A DNA stretch of 50,607 nucleotides from Candidatus Obscuribacter sp. (GTDB taxonomy: Bacteria > Cyanobacteriota > Vampirovibrionia > Obscuribacterales > Obscuribacteraceae): contig JADYXR010000138.1 of the NCBI GenBank assembly GCA_021772095.1, positions 1-50,607 of the forward strand, read 5' to 3'. Below the pieces are notes generated by a model. The model searched no databases and was not told the DNA's origin. It worked only from the letters and a program-made list of their open reading frames with translations. A program made the translations under genes and the position numbers. Positions 15,899 to 25,029 of this stretch are shown here, one piece after another. Every line of letters starts with the position of its first letter. Position 1 is the first letter of the stretch.

Positions 15899-18800
15899 TT
15901 ACTTCGCTACCGAAGGTTTTTCGGTTTCTTTATCGGAGACGCTACCATCTGCGGTATCACCTTCATCCACTCCACGCGCTTCTTGCATAGCCTGGTCGAC
16001 TTCGCCTATCGCGTCGAGAGCATATGAAGACGAGCCATCCGTCGCCTTTTCCTCAACCGATTTTTTCGGTGTGGTGGCATCTACGTCGAGCTTTTCAAAA
16101 GCGGTTTTGACGTCGGCAGGAGTTGGAGCAGATGGAGCGGTGTCACCATTGGCGGTGTTACCGGCATCGAGCCCACGAACTTCCAAGAGGTTTTTATCGA
16201 CTTCGCCATGCGCATCAAGGGCATATGATGCCGAGCCGTCGGTCGCTTTTTCTTCCTTCGATTTCTCAGGAGTGGTGGCATCGACATCGAGCTTTTCAAA
16301 TCCGGTTTTCTGCGCGGACGGTGTCACTTCGTCGCCTTCTTCTTGATCGTCGTCGTCGTCGTCATCGAGGTCTTGCAGGAGGGTGAACGGACTGCCACCA
16401 TCAGCCTGAGCGGCCAGCATCGCTTCTTTCAATGCAGGCGAAAGATCGTCTGGATCGATGGATGTGATGTCACTTAGATCGATATGATTTTCTTCAAGCC
16501 ACTTCACCAATTCAGCAGGCAATTCTTCTTCCATGCCGCCTTGTGATTGCTGTTGATTCATCGGTTGCGCGCGGAACACAAGTTGAATTGCTTCCTGTTG
16601 AATGTTGCGAAGCAACATGTTGAACATGTCGAACGCTTCGCGTTTGTACTCTTGCAGTGGATCTCTTTGACCGTAGCCGCGCAAGCCCACGCCTTCTCTG
16701 AGGATGTCGATGTTGTGCAGGTAGTCGACCCATTTGGTGTCGATTGTACGGAGCAAAACTTGACGCTCGAGTTCGCGGATCGTTTCGATTCCGAGTTCTT
16801 GTTCGCGTACTTCGTATGCGTGAGTGACCGCTTGCATCAGCTTCTTGCGAAGATCGTCGTAAGCCAGTCCAACAAGTTCGTTAATCGTTACTGATCCCAT
16901 CATTGGAATATCAGCTTCCAGCGCGATGAGAAGCTCAGGCATGCCTTGTTCTTCCCAAACTTCAGGTGGTGTCTCGTGATCGATGTGAACAGCGAGAACC
17001 AGGTCGAGGTGCTCGTGGAGCATGTCTAAAATGTTTTCGCGCAAATCGGTATTTTCGAGAATGCGGCGACGTTCTCTATAGATTACTTCTCGTTGTGTGT
17101 TGAGAACGTCATCGTATTGCAGAACGTGTTTACGCATATCGAAGTGGTGCGCTTCGACTTTCTTCTGGGCGTTTTCGATAGAACGAGTCACCATCTTGTG
17201 TTCGATTGGCATCTCTTCATCGGCGCCGATGAAATCCATCAAGCTGGCGATTTTTTCACCGCCGAAGATCCGCATCAATTGATCTTCCAGTGAAAGGAAG
17301 AAGCGCGCAGAACCAGGGTCTCCCTGACGACCGGCCCGACCTCTCAACTGGTTGTCGATCCGTCTTGATTCGTGGCGCTCGGTACCGAGAATATGCAAAC
17401 CACCCATGGCGACGACTTCGTCGTGCTCTTTGTCCGTTTGATCTTTGTACTTCTTCGCCAGTTCTTTTACTTTTTCATCGTAAGCTTCGCTGCCCGGCTC
17501 CAAATTTTCTTTGAGCAGTTGCTCTTTGGCCAGGTACTCGGCGTTACCACCCAGAAGGATGTCCGTTCCTCGTCCTGCCATGTTGGTAGCCACAGTGACA
17601 GCGCCTTTTCGTCCGGCCTGGGCGACGATCATGGCTTCTTTTTCGTGGTGCTTAGCGTTGAGCACATGGTGCGGAACGCCCTTGCGAATCGCCGAAACAA
17701 CTTGCGAAGTCAGGTGAATTGAATACAGTCTTTCAATCAGCTCTTCGTGCTTTTTCGGGAAATCGATCTCAATCTGTTTAATAACCGGCTCGAGCTTATC
17801 CGGATCAACCGCACCTGGGCGTTCAAAAATCTTCTTGAGTGAAACGATCGAATCGCCGGTCAAGTTGCGCGCCTTGATGTATTCGGCCGCCTTCGTAATT
17901 TTGCCGACCAGATACTCACTCATCTTCTGGGGTTTGCCGAGCAGCTCTGCAATCAGTTCGGATTTTTCGATACTGACTGTACCAACCAGAACAGGGCGAC
18001 CGAGTTCATGCATCTCGACAATTTCTTCAACAACCGAGAAATATTTCTGCCGTTCAGTTTTATAAATGATGTCCGAAGCATCTGAACGAATCGAATTTTT
18101 GTTGGTCGGAATAGCCACAACGTCAAGGTTGTAGATCTTGTTGAATTCAGCGGCTTCGGTCATAGCTGTACCGGTCATGCCGGCAAGCTTCGGATACAAG
18201 CGGAACAAATTCTGATAAGTGATCGATGCATAAGTCATCGTCTCTTCTTGAATCTCGACGCCTTCTTTTGCTTCAACAGCCTGGTGCAATCCATCGCTCC
18301 AGCGCCTGCCCTGCATCATCCGTCCGGTGAATTCGTCAACGATGACGACTTCCATTTCGCCTTCTGCATTCTGGTGAACAACGTATTCCTTGTCGAGCTG
18401 GAACAGTTCTTTCGCTTTCAATGATTGAACGAGATAGTGGTGGAAGTTGAAATGCATATCCCACAAATCGTTGACGCCCAGAAGCTTTTCAGCGTTGATA
18501 ACACCTCGTTCCGAGACCAGAACGTTCTTGGCCTTTTCGTCGACGAAGTAATCGCAATCCTCATCGTCTTTGTCACGACCTCTTTCCAGAAGTGGTGCCA
18601 ATTGAGACATGCGTTTATAAATTTCGGTATACGATTCGGATGGTGCACCGGAAATAATCAGAGGTGTTCTGGCTTCGTCAATTAAGATGTTATCGACTTC
18701 GTCGACGATCGCGAAGTAGTACGGACGCTGCACCATATCTTCCAAACTCGTGCGCATGTTATCGCGCAAGTAGTCGAAACCAAATTCGTGGTTGGTACCG

Positions 18801-19432
18801 TATGTGATATCAGTGCCGTAAGCTTGTTGTTTTTCCCAATCAGGTTGATGTGAATAAACCAAACCAGTGGTCAGATTGAGATAACGATAGAGAATACCCA
18901 TCCACTCTGAGTCGCGTCGAGCGAGGTAGTCGTTGACAGTGACGACGTGAACGCCTCGACCGGATAACGCGTTGAGATAAACCGGCAAAGTAGCTACGAG
19001 AGTTTTACCTTCACCTGTTCTCATCTCGGAAATTTTGTTGAAGTGCAACGCGGCACCACCAAGCAACTGCACATCGAAATGGCGCATGTTGAGGATACGG
19101 CGGCTCGCTTCTCTGACCGTGGCAAATGCCTCAGGCATCAGATCTTCGAGAACTTCGCCCAGCACTTTGTCTTTTTGCGATCTAATATGACCAGGCATCT
19201 TTGGGGCGTCGTCCGGAATCAATTTGATGTCAGGAACATCCCGCATGGCGTTGTCAATCTTGTTGCGGAACTCTGCTGTTTTGCGGACCAGGTCGTCTTG
19301 GCTGAGCTTTTCGATCTCAGGTTCAAACGTGTTGGTCTTTTCGACAAACGGCTGCAACATCTTAAGCCGCCGCTCGTTGGTGTCTCCAAAGAGCCCACGC
19401 AGCCATTGTCGTCCCCGTTCATCCCAATCCAT
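15899..19432 (-). CDS. secA: Preprotein translocase ATPase SecA, with internal insertion and duplicated C-terminal tail
   Basis: SecA drives protein export through SecYEG. The product is 1177 residues, against roughly 840-930 in most bacteria. Walker A (MRTGEGKTLVA, Lys near 143), DEVDNILIDEARTPLIISG, the AGMTGTA motif and the NMAGRGTDILLGG and RGRAGRQGDPG motifs are all present, so it should be active. Two additions explain the length. About 80 residues are inserted in the second nucleotide-binding domain near residues 500-583, between SELIAELLGK and GVPHHVLNAK. An acidic tail contains two copies of a ~60-residue block starting FEKLDVDATTP. The usual C-terminal zinc-binding CxCxSG motif is absent. 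It heads the secA-tsaB-rimI run. Confidence 0.97.
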   Translation of the reverse strand: MDWDERGRQWLRGLFGDTNERRLKMLQPFVEKTNTFEPEIEKLSQDDLVRKTAEFRNKIDNAMRDVPDIKLIPDDAPKMPGHIRSQKDKVLGEVLEDLMPEAFATVREASRRILNMRHFDVQLLGGAALHFNKISEMRTGEGKTLVATLPVYLNALSGRGVHVVTVNDYLARRDSEWMGILYRYLNLTTGLVYSHQPDWEKQQAYGTDITYGTNHEFGFDYLRDNMRTSLEDMVQRPYYFAIVDEVDNILIDEARTPLIISGAPSESYTEIYKRMSQLAPLLERGRDKDDEDCDYFVDEKAKNVLVSERGVINAEKLLGVNDLWDMHFNFHHYLVQSLKAKELFQLDKEYVVHQNAEGEMEVVIVDEFTGRMMQGRRWSDGLHQAVEAKEGVEIQEETMTYASITYQNLFRLYPKLAGMTGTAMTEAAEFNKIYNLDVVAIPTNKNSIRSDASDIIYKTERQKYFSVVEEIVEMHELGRPVLVGTVSIEKSELIAELLGKPQKMSEYLVGKITKAAEYIKARNLTGDSIVSLKKIFERPGAVDPDKLEPVIKQIEIDFPKKHEELIERLYSIHLTSQVVSAIRKGVPHHVLNAKHHEKEAMIVAQAGRKGAVTVATNMAGRGTDILLGGNAEYLAKEQLLKENLEPGSEAYDEKVKELAKKYKDQTDKEHDEVVAMGGLHILGTERHESRRIDNQLRGRAGRQGDPGSARFFLSLEDQLMRIFGGEKIASLMDFIGADEEMPIEHKMVTRSIENAQKKVEAHHFDMRKHVLQYDDVLNTQREVIYRERRRILENTDLRENILDMLHEHLDLVLAVHIDHETPPEVWEEQGMPELLIALEADIPMMGSVTINELVGLAYDDLRKKLMQAVTHAYEVREQELGIETIRELERQVLLRTIDTKWVDYLHNIDILREGVGLRGYGQRDPLQEYKREAFDMFNMLLRNIQQEAIQLVFRAQPMNQQQSQGGMEEELPAELVKWLEENHIDLSDITSIDPDDLSPALKEAMLAAQADGGSPFTLLQDLDDDDDDDQEEGDEVTPSAQKTGFEKLDVDATTPEKSKEEKATDGSASYALDAHGEVDKNLLEVRGLDAGNTANGDTAPSAPTPADVKTAFEKLDVDATTPKKSVEEKATDGSSSYALDAIGEVDQAMQEARGVDEGDTADGSVSDKETEKPSVAK
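15940..16315 (-). repeat. Tandem duplication in the secA tail
   Basis: Two diverged copies, about 15940-16110 and 16130-16315, encode blocks that share FEKLDVDATTP, EEKATDGS, SYALDA and GEVD in the same order. They lie in the acidic, probably disordered C-terminus of SecA. Most of the repeat protein sequence is conserved, which suggests selection or a recent event. Confidence 0.85.
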
Positions 19433-19796
19433 CTCGATGGTTCCCCCGAAGGTGTATCCCGAAAAGCAAGCCTAACCCTGACAAGAGCGTATCTTAGCGC
19501 GCATTAATCCGTCTGGCGGCATTGGCACTAAAAACATTCAGGAAAAGGCTTCCAATTTTAGCACTTAGATATATGTCTAATTGGCACAAATACCGGCTGT
19601 CGGTGCTTTTGCCGGACCCTGTCGCCGCTTCTGGTCGGTAAAGTTACGCAACAGTCGGCGATTGCTAACCGCCGCTTGGCTGCTATCATGAAACAGCAGT
19701 AATCAGGGTTTAAACCAAAACCGCCCTGGAAATCACTCCACGGCGTACAGGCAAGAACGACTGAGACACTGGATTTCGACCACGCAAGCAGCGCAA
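19433..19796. other. Divergent intergenic region between secA and rlmN
   Basis: About 360 bases separate the divergent secA and rlmN genes and must hold both promoters. A plausible plus-strand sigma-70 promoter is seen at 19662-19689. No RNA gene or coding frame is supported here. Confidence 0.5.
19662..19689 (+). promoter_or_regulatory. Candidate sigma-70 promoter of rlmN
   Basis: TTGCTA and TATCAT are separated by 16 bases, matching four and five of six consensus positions. They lie about 110 bases before the rlmN start. This is a by-eye call. Confidence 0.35.
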
Positions 19797-20891
19797 TTGA
19801 CTAAGAACAACGACATCGAAAGAGGACTGAAAGATCCCGCCCGCGACAAGAGCGGGCGAATTGCGCTTTCCGGATTATCGCTGGCGCAACTGAAGGCATT
19901 CGTCAAAAGCATTGGTGAACCGGCATTTCGGGCTGATCAAATCCACAGCTGGATTTATGCAAAATGGGCAGGCTCGATTGATGAGATGACCAATCTCTCA
20001 GCCGACCTGCGAAAACGGCTTAATGAAGCGGCTTGTGTGTCGGCACTGGAAATCGCCACGCTCAAAGTCAGCCGAGATGGTACACGCAAATATTTATTTC
20101 GATTGCCTGATGGGAAACTGGTGGAGTCGGTTTTGATGTCGTTTCAAGATCGCGACACGCTGTCGGCATGCGTCTCCAGTCAGGTTGGCTGCGCCGTCGG
20201 TTGCACTTTTTGCGCCACCGGCTACCTTGGCTTCATGCGAAATTTAACTGCGCAGGAAATTGTCGATCAAGTTTTAGCGATTCAACGCGAGTCCGGTCAA
20301 CGGATTTCAAACCTCGTATACATGGGACAGGGCGAGCCTCTTCTCAATACCGAAAATGTAATCGAGTCGATTTTCACGATGCAACAATCGGTCGGAATCG
20401 GTGGACGACATATAACGGTGTCGACCTCGGGCATCATTCCCGGTATCGAACAATTGCAAAAGGAAAACCTCTCCGTCACGCTCGCACTGTCACTCCACGC
20501 GCCTGACACTAAGACGCGCGAAGAAGTGGTGCCGATTACGAAGAAGTATTCGATTGCGGATTTGATGAAGTCACTCAAAGATTACGTGCACACTACTGGT
20601 CGACGAGTGACAATTGAGTATGTGCTTTTGAAAGATGTTACCGATCGCCCGGAGCAAGCAATCGAGCTTGCTGAGCTAGTTCGGGACATTCACTGCAACA
20701 TCAATCTGATTCCATATAATCCGACATACAATGAAGACGGCACCGCGTTGTATGACAGACCAAGTCGCGAAGCGCAATGGAAATTTAAAGAGCTGGCTGA
20801 ACGTTCCGGAAAAACGGTGACGATAAGATTGGAACGCGGCACCGACATCGAGGCTGCATGCGGGCAGTTGCATAACGCGTTTAAGGAGTAG
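19797..20891 (+). CDS. rlmN: Dual-specificity 23S rRNA/tRNA adenine-C2 methyltransferase RlmN
   Basis: RlmN is a radical SAM enzyme that methylates A2503 of 23S rRNA and A37 of some tRNAs. The iron-sulfur cluster cysteines lie at 132, 136 and 139 (CAVGCTFCATG), followed by LVYMGQGEPLLN, the HITVSTSG segment and SLHAPDTKTREEVVPI. The resolving cysteine is in ACGQL near the C-terminus. The 364 residues are normal. The start is a TTG without a clear binding site, and no better start precedes the conserved region, so the N-terminus is uncertain by some residues. Confidence 0.95.
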   Translation: MTKNNDIERGLKDPARDKSGRIALSGLSLAQLKAFVKSIGEPAFRADQIHSWIYAKWAGSIDEMTNLSADLRKRLNEAACVSALEIATLKVSRDGTRKYLFRLPDGKLVESVLMSFQDRDTLSACVSSQVGCAVGCTFCATGYLGFMRNLTAQEIVDQVLAIQRESGQRISNLVYMGQGEPLLNTENVIESIFTMQQSVGIGGRHITVSTSGIIPGIEQLQKENLSVTLALSLHAPDTKTREEVVPITKKYSIADLMKSLKDYVHTTGRRVTIEYVLLKDVTDRPEQAIELAELVRDIHCNINLIPYNPTYNEDGTALYDRPSREAQWKFKELAERSGKTVTIRLERGTDIEAACGQLHNAFKE

Positions 20892-21050
20892 ACGCTGACA
20901 AAACAGCGCGAGCGGCAACGACCGCGTCATCGACTTTGCGCAGAGGGATGTATTTTCCACCGAAATTCAGGCGATTGCAGCTGAGCGATTGAAGTGCAAT
21001 TGCGGTTTCGCGATTGAAACTTCGCAGACGAAGTTCGTCTAATTGAACAA
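20881..21050 (-). pseudogene. Possible coding remnant between rlmN and the hydrolase
   Basis: A minus-strand frame of about 50 codons, ending in TAA inside the rlmN 3' end, reads like protein (LRLRSFNRETAIALQS then LNFGGKYIPLRKVDDAVVAA). It overlaps the end of the hydrolase gene in another frame and has no normal start codon. It may be the last part of a deleted gene or a frameshifted extension. No family is recognised. Confidence 0.25.
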
Positions 21051-21920
21051 GGTGTCAAAAATCAAATCAAGTTTGCGATGTTGCACGAAATGCCCAGTTG
21101 CCGGAACACTGACAAGACGCGCTCCTGGAATCAATTCCGACAAACGTGTGGCTCCTGAAAGTGGTGCGATTGTATCTTCGTCACCGTGAAACATAGTGAT
21201 GTCGACTAAAATTTCGTTGAGAGCGAATCCCCACGGTTCTCTCACAGCCCAGTAGTCATCGATCACTCCATCGCCGCCCTGGAATAAGCTGCCATTAAGC
21301 ATAGTGGTGACGTCGCTGTAAGACATCCCGCGAACTACCGCTAAATCTGAGGCCGATTTTGAAACTTCTTTTTCGGCTTCGTTCTTCAACATATGCGCCG
21401 GCGCCTTGCCGAGTAGCACAAGAAACGTTCGCATCAGCCAGCGAAATGAAGGCGGGCATGAAATCAAAAATCTGTCGAGGTACAAACCCATTTCCTCAAT
21501 GTACTCGGGTGAATCGAACATCGCGCAACTACCGACGGTGGCAATGCGCGTGAATCGTTCAGGGATTCTATGAGCGCAGGGAAACACATATGAAGAACCA
21601 AGCGACCAGCCGAACAGCGCCACTTTGTCGAGCTCAATCTGATCCAAAAATTCTTCCACATCTATGGCCCAATCAGTCAGTGTGCGATCAGGCAAACGAT
21701 CGGAAAGTCCTGTTCCCGGACGGTCAGGCGCAATGATGCGAATGCCGCGCTCAAAAGCGCGCTCCGCCGCGAAAGCCATATCTAATCTGCAACTAATGCC
21801 GCCGTGAAAATACAGCATGGGCGAGCCACGAGGGTCGCCAAACTCCGCAAACCCTAGTGTACGTCCATCTGAAAGCTTCACTCCCAGTCCGTCTCTAACT
21901 AATGAATGCGTCGTCGTCAA
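21039..21920 (-). CDS. Alpha/beta hydrolase
   Basis: The 293-residue protein has the alpha/beta hydrolase core: the oxyanion region LYFHGGISCRLD, the APDRPGTGLSD loop, the nucleophile elbow GWSLGS with Ser106, the acid in MFHGDEDTIAP and the late catalytic His in TGHFVQH. Such enzymes cleave esters, amides or epoxides; the substrate is not evident. No signal peptide is seen, so it is probably cytoplasmic. It is the last gene of a minus-strand stretch that also holds the DUF2156 protein and the glutaminase, but the gaps are too wide to call one operon. Confidence 0.88.
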   Translation of the reverse strand: MTTTHSLVRDGLGVKLSDGRTLGFAEFGDPRGSPMLYFHGGISCRLDMAFAAERAFERGIRIIAPDRPGTGLSDRLPDRTLTDWAIDVEEFLDQIELDKVALFGWSLGSSYVFPCAHRIPERFTRIATVGSCAMFDSPEYIEEMGLYLDRFLISCPPSFRWLMRTFLVLLGKAPAHMLKNEAEKEVSKSASDLAVVRGMSYSDVTTMLNGSLFQGGDGVIDDYWAVREPWGFALNEILVDITMFHGDEDTIAPLSGATRLSELIPGARLVSVPATGHFVQHRKLDLIFDTLFN

Positions 21921-21959
21921 TCACAAATCCTTTCGCGTAGGGCCAACCCGACCTCTTAC

Positions 21960-23306
21960 TCAATCCTTAGCACCTTCGGCGCACAATGCCGGGGCGACTT
22001 GCACGCCACCACGCCCAGTATCATGATTGTGAGCCTCGCATGTCCCGGGATCCAGGCAACGTTTAAAACCGGTCTGAATCCACGCAGCGACTTTCTTCCC
22101 GACATGCTGTGCCACTGCTGGTGCCAGAGGTTTCAATCCCAAAACTGTATATACCGAGTTCAATCTGATTAAGAACATGCGCGTCTTCATTGCACAGTAA
22201 ACTTTTTCCTCGCGAGCACCTTTCATGCCGGGACGATACTTGAGTTTATGCTGAGCCAAATTCTTGAAGTTATACAGATAGTTGGCTTTTTCGAAAGCGT
22301 ATCTGAAGTGCGCGGAGAGCAACTTACTGTGCTTGAATTCGCCCTGGTCATCAACTTTCGCAAGAGGCGACAAACCGAGTGAAAGTTCGCGTTTGCCTTC
22401 CGCTTTGAATTTTTCCATCGCCTCGAGAATGATGTAATCGACAACCGAATACGATCGGTGCAAGTTGGTGCGCAGATGATTGGCGATGTATCCAATCGAT
22501 TCTCCGTTCTCATACATCGGATCGAAAATCACGAAGCCGACTATTTCACCGTTCAGTTTTGCCACAAACTTCCGCACGTCGAGCTCGTCTATGTAGACCA
22601 GAGGTCTGACGATAAAACGCATTTCGCTATCCGAAGTAACCTTGTCTTTGAGCCAGTCATCGCTGATTTTCTTGAACGCCTTCAGCGTAGCGTTGTCGAC
22701 GGAGGTCAGCTCAAATACTTCGAGCCCATCCTTCCGCGCATTATTGCGTTGCTGCCGCAGTTGTTGTTTTTTATTTCCAATCAGATCGAAATCTTGAATG
22801 TCGATGATTGTTTCAACCCCGAGTTCGTTGACCCTGAAACCGAGCCCGTTGAGCACTTCTCCTGTCTCATGAGTGACATGAAGAAACACTGGATCGCTTT
22901 TGAATTTCAAGAACTCCAACAAAAATTCTTTCCGAAATTCTGGTTGACAAATCGGATCGGCAAGAACAACGACCGAATTTTTTCCGTCCCTTAGCTGCCT
23001 GTATGCGACATAACCAAGGTCGTGCATAAAATACTGCAAGCCTTCTTGCAAAGACGAATATGCCAGCGAACCTCTTCCAAACTTCTGCAATTTGGTAAAT
23101 CGAAACTTCGCCGTTTCCGAACGCTCTCTTGCATTCGCCACCGCAGTTTGCAGAACTTCCTGATTTCTCTTAAGACCGTGCAGCGTCTTTCCAAGCTCGC
23201 CGCGAGTCAGCGTCAACTCCGCCGGGTTAACTAGAGCGGGTTCCGCTTTGCTTTGAATAAAGTTGCGAATCCGCGCTGCCAATCTCTCTTGCGGTGACTG
23301 TTCCAT
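21960..23306 (-). CDS. DUF2156 / phosphatidylglycerol lysyltransferase C-terminal-like protein
   Basis: The 448-residue product matches the soluble C-terminal domain of MprF-type enzymes (DUF2156, a double GNAT fold). It shows SLAYSSLQEGLQYFM, YRQLRDGKNSVVVLADPI, LRQQRNNARKDGLEVFEL, and IVGFVIFDPMYENG followed by YSVVDYIILEAM. MprF proteins transfer lysine or alanine from aminoacyl-tRNA to phosphatidylglycerol, but the membrane flippase part is absent here, so only an acyl- or aminoacyl-transfer role can be suggested. The first ~60 residues look helical and charged. The gene is isolated from the glutaminase by about 90 bases. Confidence 0.8.
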   Translation of the reverse strand: MEQSPQERLAARIRNFIQSKAEPALVNPAELTLTRGELGKTLHGLKRNQEVLQTAVANARERSETAKFRFTKLQKFGRGSLAYSSLQEGLQYFMHDLGYVAYRQLRDGKNSVVVLADPICQPEFRKEFLLEFLKFKSDPVFLHVTHETGEVLNGLGFRVNELGVETIIDIQDFDLIGNKKQQLRQQRNNARKDGLEVFELTSVDNATLKAFKKISDDWLKDKVTSDSEMRFIVRPLVYIDELDVRKFVAKLNGEIVGFVIFDPMYENGESIGYIANHLRTNLHRSYSVVDYIILEAMEKFKAEGKRELSLGLSPLAKVDDQGEFKHSKLLSAHFRYAFEKANYLYNFKNLAQHKLKYRPGMKGAREEKVYCAMKTRMFLIRLNSVYTVLGLKPLAPAVAQHVGKKVAAWIQTGFKRCLDPGTCEAHNHDTGRGGVQVAPALCAEGAKD

Positions 23307-23399
23307 GCGGACCTCTATACTTATTTCTGGATTTCTGCCGTACTACTCATATATTACCGAATTGACTTCAAATCAACCGGCTCAATTGACAGATCGAAC

Positions 23400-24965
23400 T
23401 TACCGAATTTCACCTGGAGCTTCCCTCACCTCAGATGCAGCGCATTCTTGTTCAGTTTTCGCTCCATACTCTTTGAGAATCGAAACGACTGAAGAGTGAT
23501 TGGCGCGAACCGCTTCATCCAGTGGAGTATTCTTCCATCGATCGACCGGGTTCACATCAACACCAAGCTGCAAAAGATATCTTAGCGCTTCCAACTGTTC
23601 TTCGCTGGCCGCCAGGTGCAATGCGGTGCGACCATCGTAGTCCGCGACCGACGGGCTCACGCCTCGCGCGACCAACCGGCGCATCTCGGAAACATCGCCC
23701 TGGGCCGCCGCCCAACAAAATGCATACGCGCCGCTCAAGCGTGACTCGTACATATTGCGTCGAGGGTCGATTCTACCATCGCGCAATCCAAGCATACTGT
23801 CGAAAGTGTGAAATTTAAATTTGTTGACTAAACGTTTGCTGAACTCAACTCCGCGAACGCTGTTGCCCAGCTCATCCAAACGCGGCGACCAGACCGCCAC
23901 ACCGCAAACATTCGGCACCACCAGCAGTATCGCGCCGGAGACACCGCTCTTTGCAGGGATGCCGACACTGAACGCGAATTCACCAGAGAAGTCATACATT
24001 CCGCAAGATAACATCAACGACAGGCAGTGTTTCACATGGTCGGGACGGAAGACCTGAACGCCGGTCAACGGGTTTGTACCGCCATTCGCGAGAGTCGCGG
24101 CAACGGTTGCCATCGCTTTGGTCGTCGTATCGATCGAACAACACTGGAAGTAGAATTCCAAAACATCAAGCAATTCCGTCTCGGCAGGGAACGCTTTTTT
24201 CTCACGCATGAAATAACCAAGAGCAAAATTTCGATCGGCCGTTTGACGCTCTGATAGATAAACAGCATTGTTGAAGCCAATCTTGGCGCCGCCTGCAGCT
24301 TCCTTCCATTTTTCCATGACGAAGTCAAAACGATCGGATGGACTCTTCCGTTTAATCAACGCACCAGACATGATGGCACCAGCATTGATCATCGGATTGT
24401 GAGGCAGCCCCCACGAATTCAAAGTCAGTTCGTTAAATGTCTTGCCGCTTGGCTCGCGGCCAACGTATTGATGCAGCGTCGCTTCGCCGACTTCTTCGAG
24501 TGCTATGCAATATGTCATTGGTTTAGAACAAGACTGAACACAAAAATAATCGTCACTATCGCCCAGCGAAAAACGCTGTCCATCGATGGTGCAAACAGAA
24601 ACAGCAAATTTGTCCGGGTCGACGCGCTCCAGCTGCGGAATGTATGTGGGCAACGTACCGTGGCGCGTTTCCGATACATTATCAAAGATTTTAGCTATGC
24701 CATCGCAAAACTGACGAAACTGTGGAATCACCAGACTGCCATCAAGCACCGACTCGAAAAGAGTGGGCGAATTTTCCATTAGCGCCAGGAATTCTTCCCT
24801 GGATATGGTGTCGCTCGACCGATTAATGGCAGATAATAAGCGCTTGGCGCGCGGGTCGTCCTCGAGGATTCCGCTGTCATCGAAAAGGCGAAGAAGGTCA
24901 GCTCTGGTCACAGAGCCGTCCCGGGCAAAGGCTGAAAATAAATCTGAAAAGTGCTCGGAGGACAT
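23400..24965 (-). CDS. glsA: Glutaminase with EF-hand-like N-terminus and C-terminal ankyrin repeats
   Basis: The 521-residue enzyme would hydrolyse glutamine to glutamate and ammonia. The central serine-dependent domain (about residues 85-395) has the nucleophile motif VQSCSKPMTY with Ser145 and Lys148, EPSGKTFNELTLNSWGLPHN, PMINAGAIMSG and SGVSGAILLVVPN. The first ~85 residues resemble the EF-hand-like helical domain of animal GLS (DGSVTRADLLRLF, VIPQFRQFCDGIAKIF), and the end carries ankyrin repeats (YDGRTALHLAASEEQLEALR and WKNTPLDEAVRANH). Typical bacterial glutaminases are about 310 residues and lack both flanks. It lies 64 bases downstream of the histidine kinase operon on the same strand and may be read through from it. 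Confidence 0.93.
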   Translation of the reverse strand: MSSEHFSDLFSAFARDGSVTRADLLRLFDDSGILEDDPRAKRLLSAINRSSDTISREEFLALMENSPTLFESVLDGSLVIPQFRQFCDGIAKIFDNVSETRHGTLPTYIPQLERVDPDKFAVSVCTIDGQRFSLGDSDDYFCVQSCSKPMTYCIALEEVGEATLHQYVGREPSGKTFNELTLNSWGLPHNPMINAGAIMSGALIKRKSPSDRFDFVMEKWKEAAGGAKIGFNNAVYLSERQTADRNFALGYFMREKKAFPAETELLDVLEFYFQCCSIDTTTKAMATVAATLANGGTNPLTGVQVFRPDHVKHCLSLMLSCGMYDFSGEFAFSVGIPAKSGVSGAILLVVPNVCGVAVWSPRLDELGNSVRGVEFSKRLVNKFKFHTFDSMLGLRDGRIDPRRNMYESRLSGAYAFCWAAAQGDVSEMRRLVARGVSPSVADYDGRTALHLAASEEQLEALRYLLQLGVDVNPVDRWKNTPLDEAVRANHSSVVSILKEYGAKTEQECAASEVREAPGEIR

Positions 24966-25029
24966 TTTTACTTCTAGAAGCAGTTTGATTTAGGATCTAC
25001 CCAGTATTTTTCACAATCAAATCGTTTGG

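Noticed and set aside
19433..19796. Search for tRNA or other RNA genes in the secA-rlmN gap
   Set aside because: No T-arm GTTCGA-type sequence with paired arms was found; the same holds for 10577-11148 and 47852-48020.
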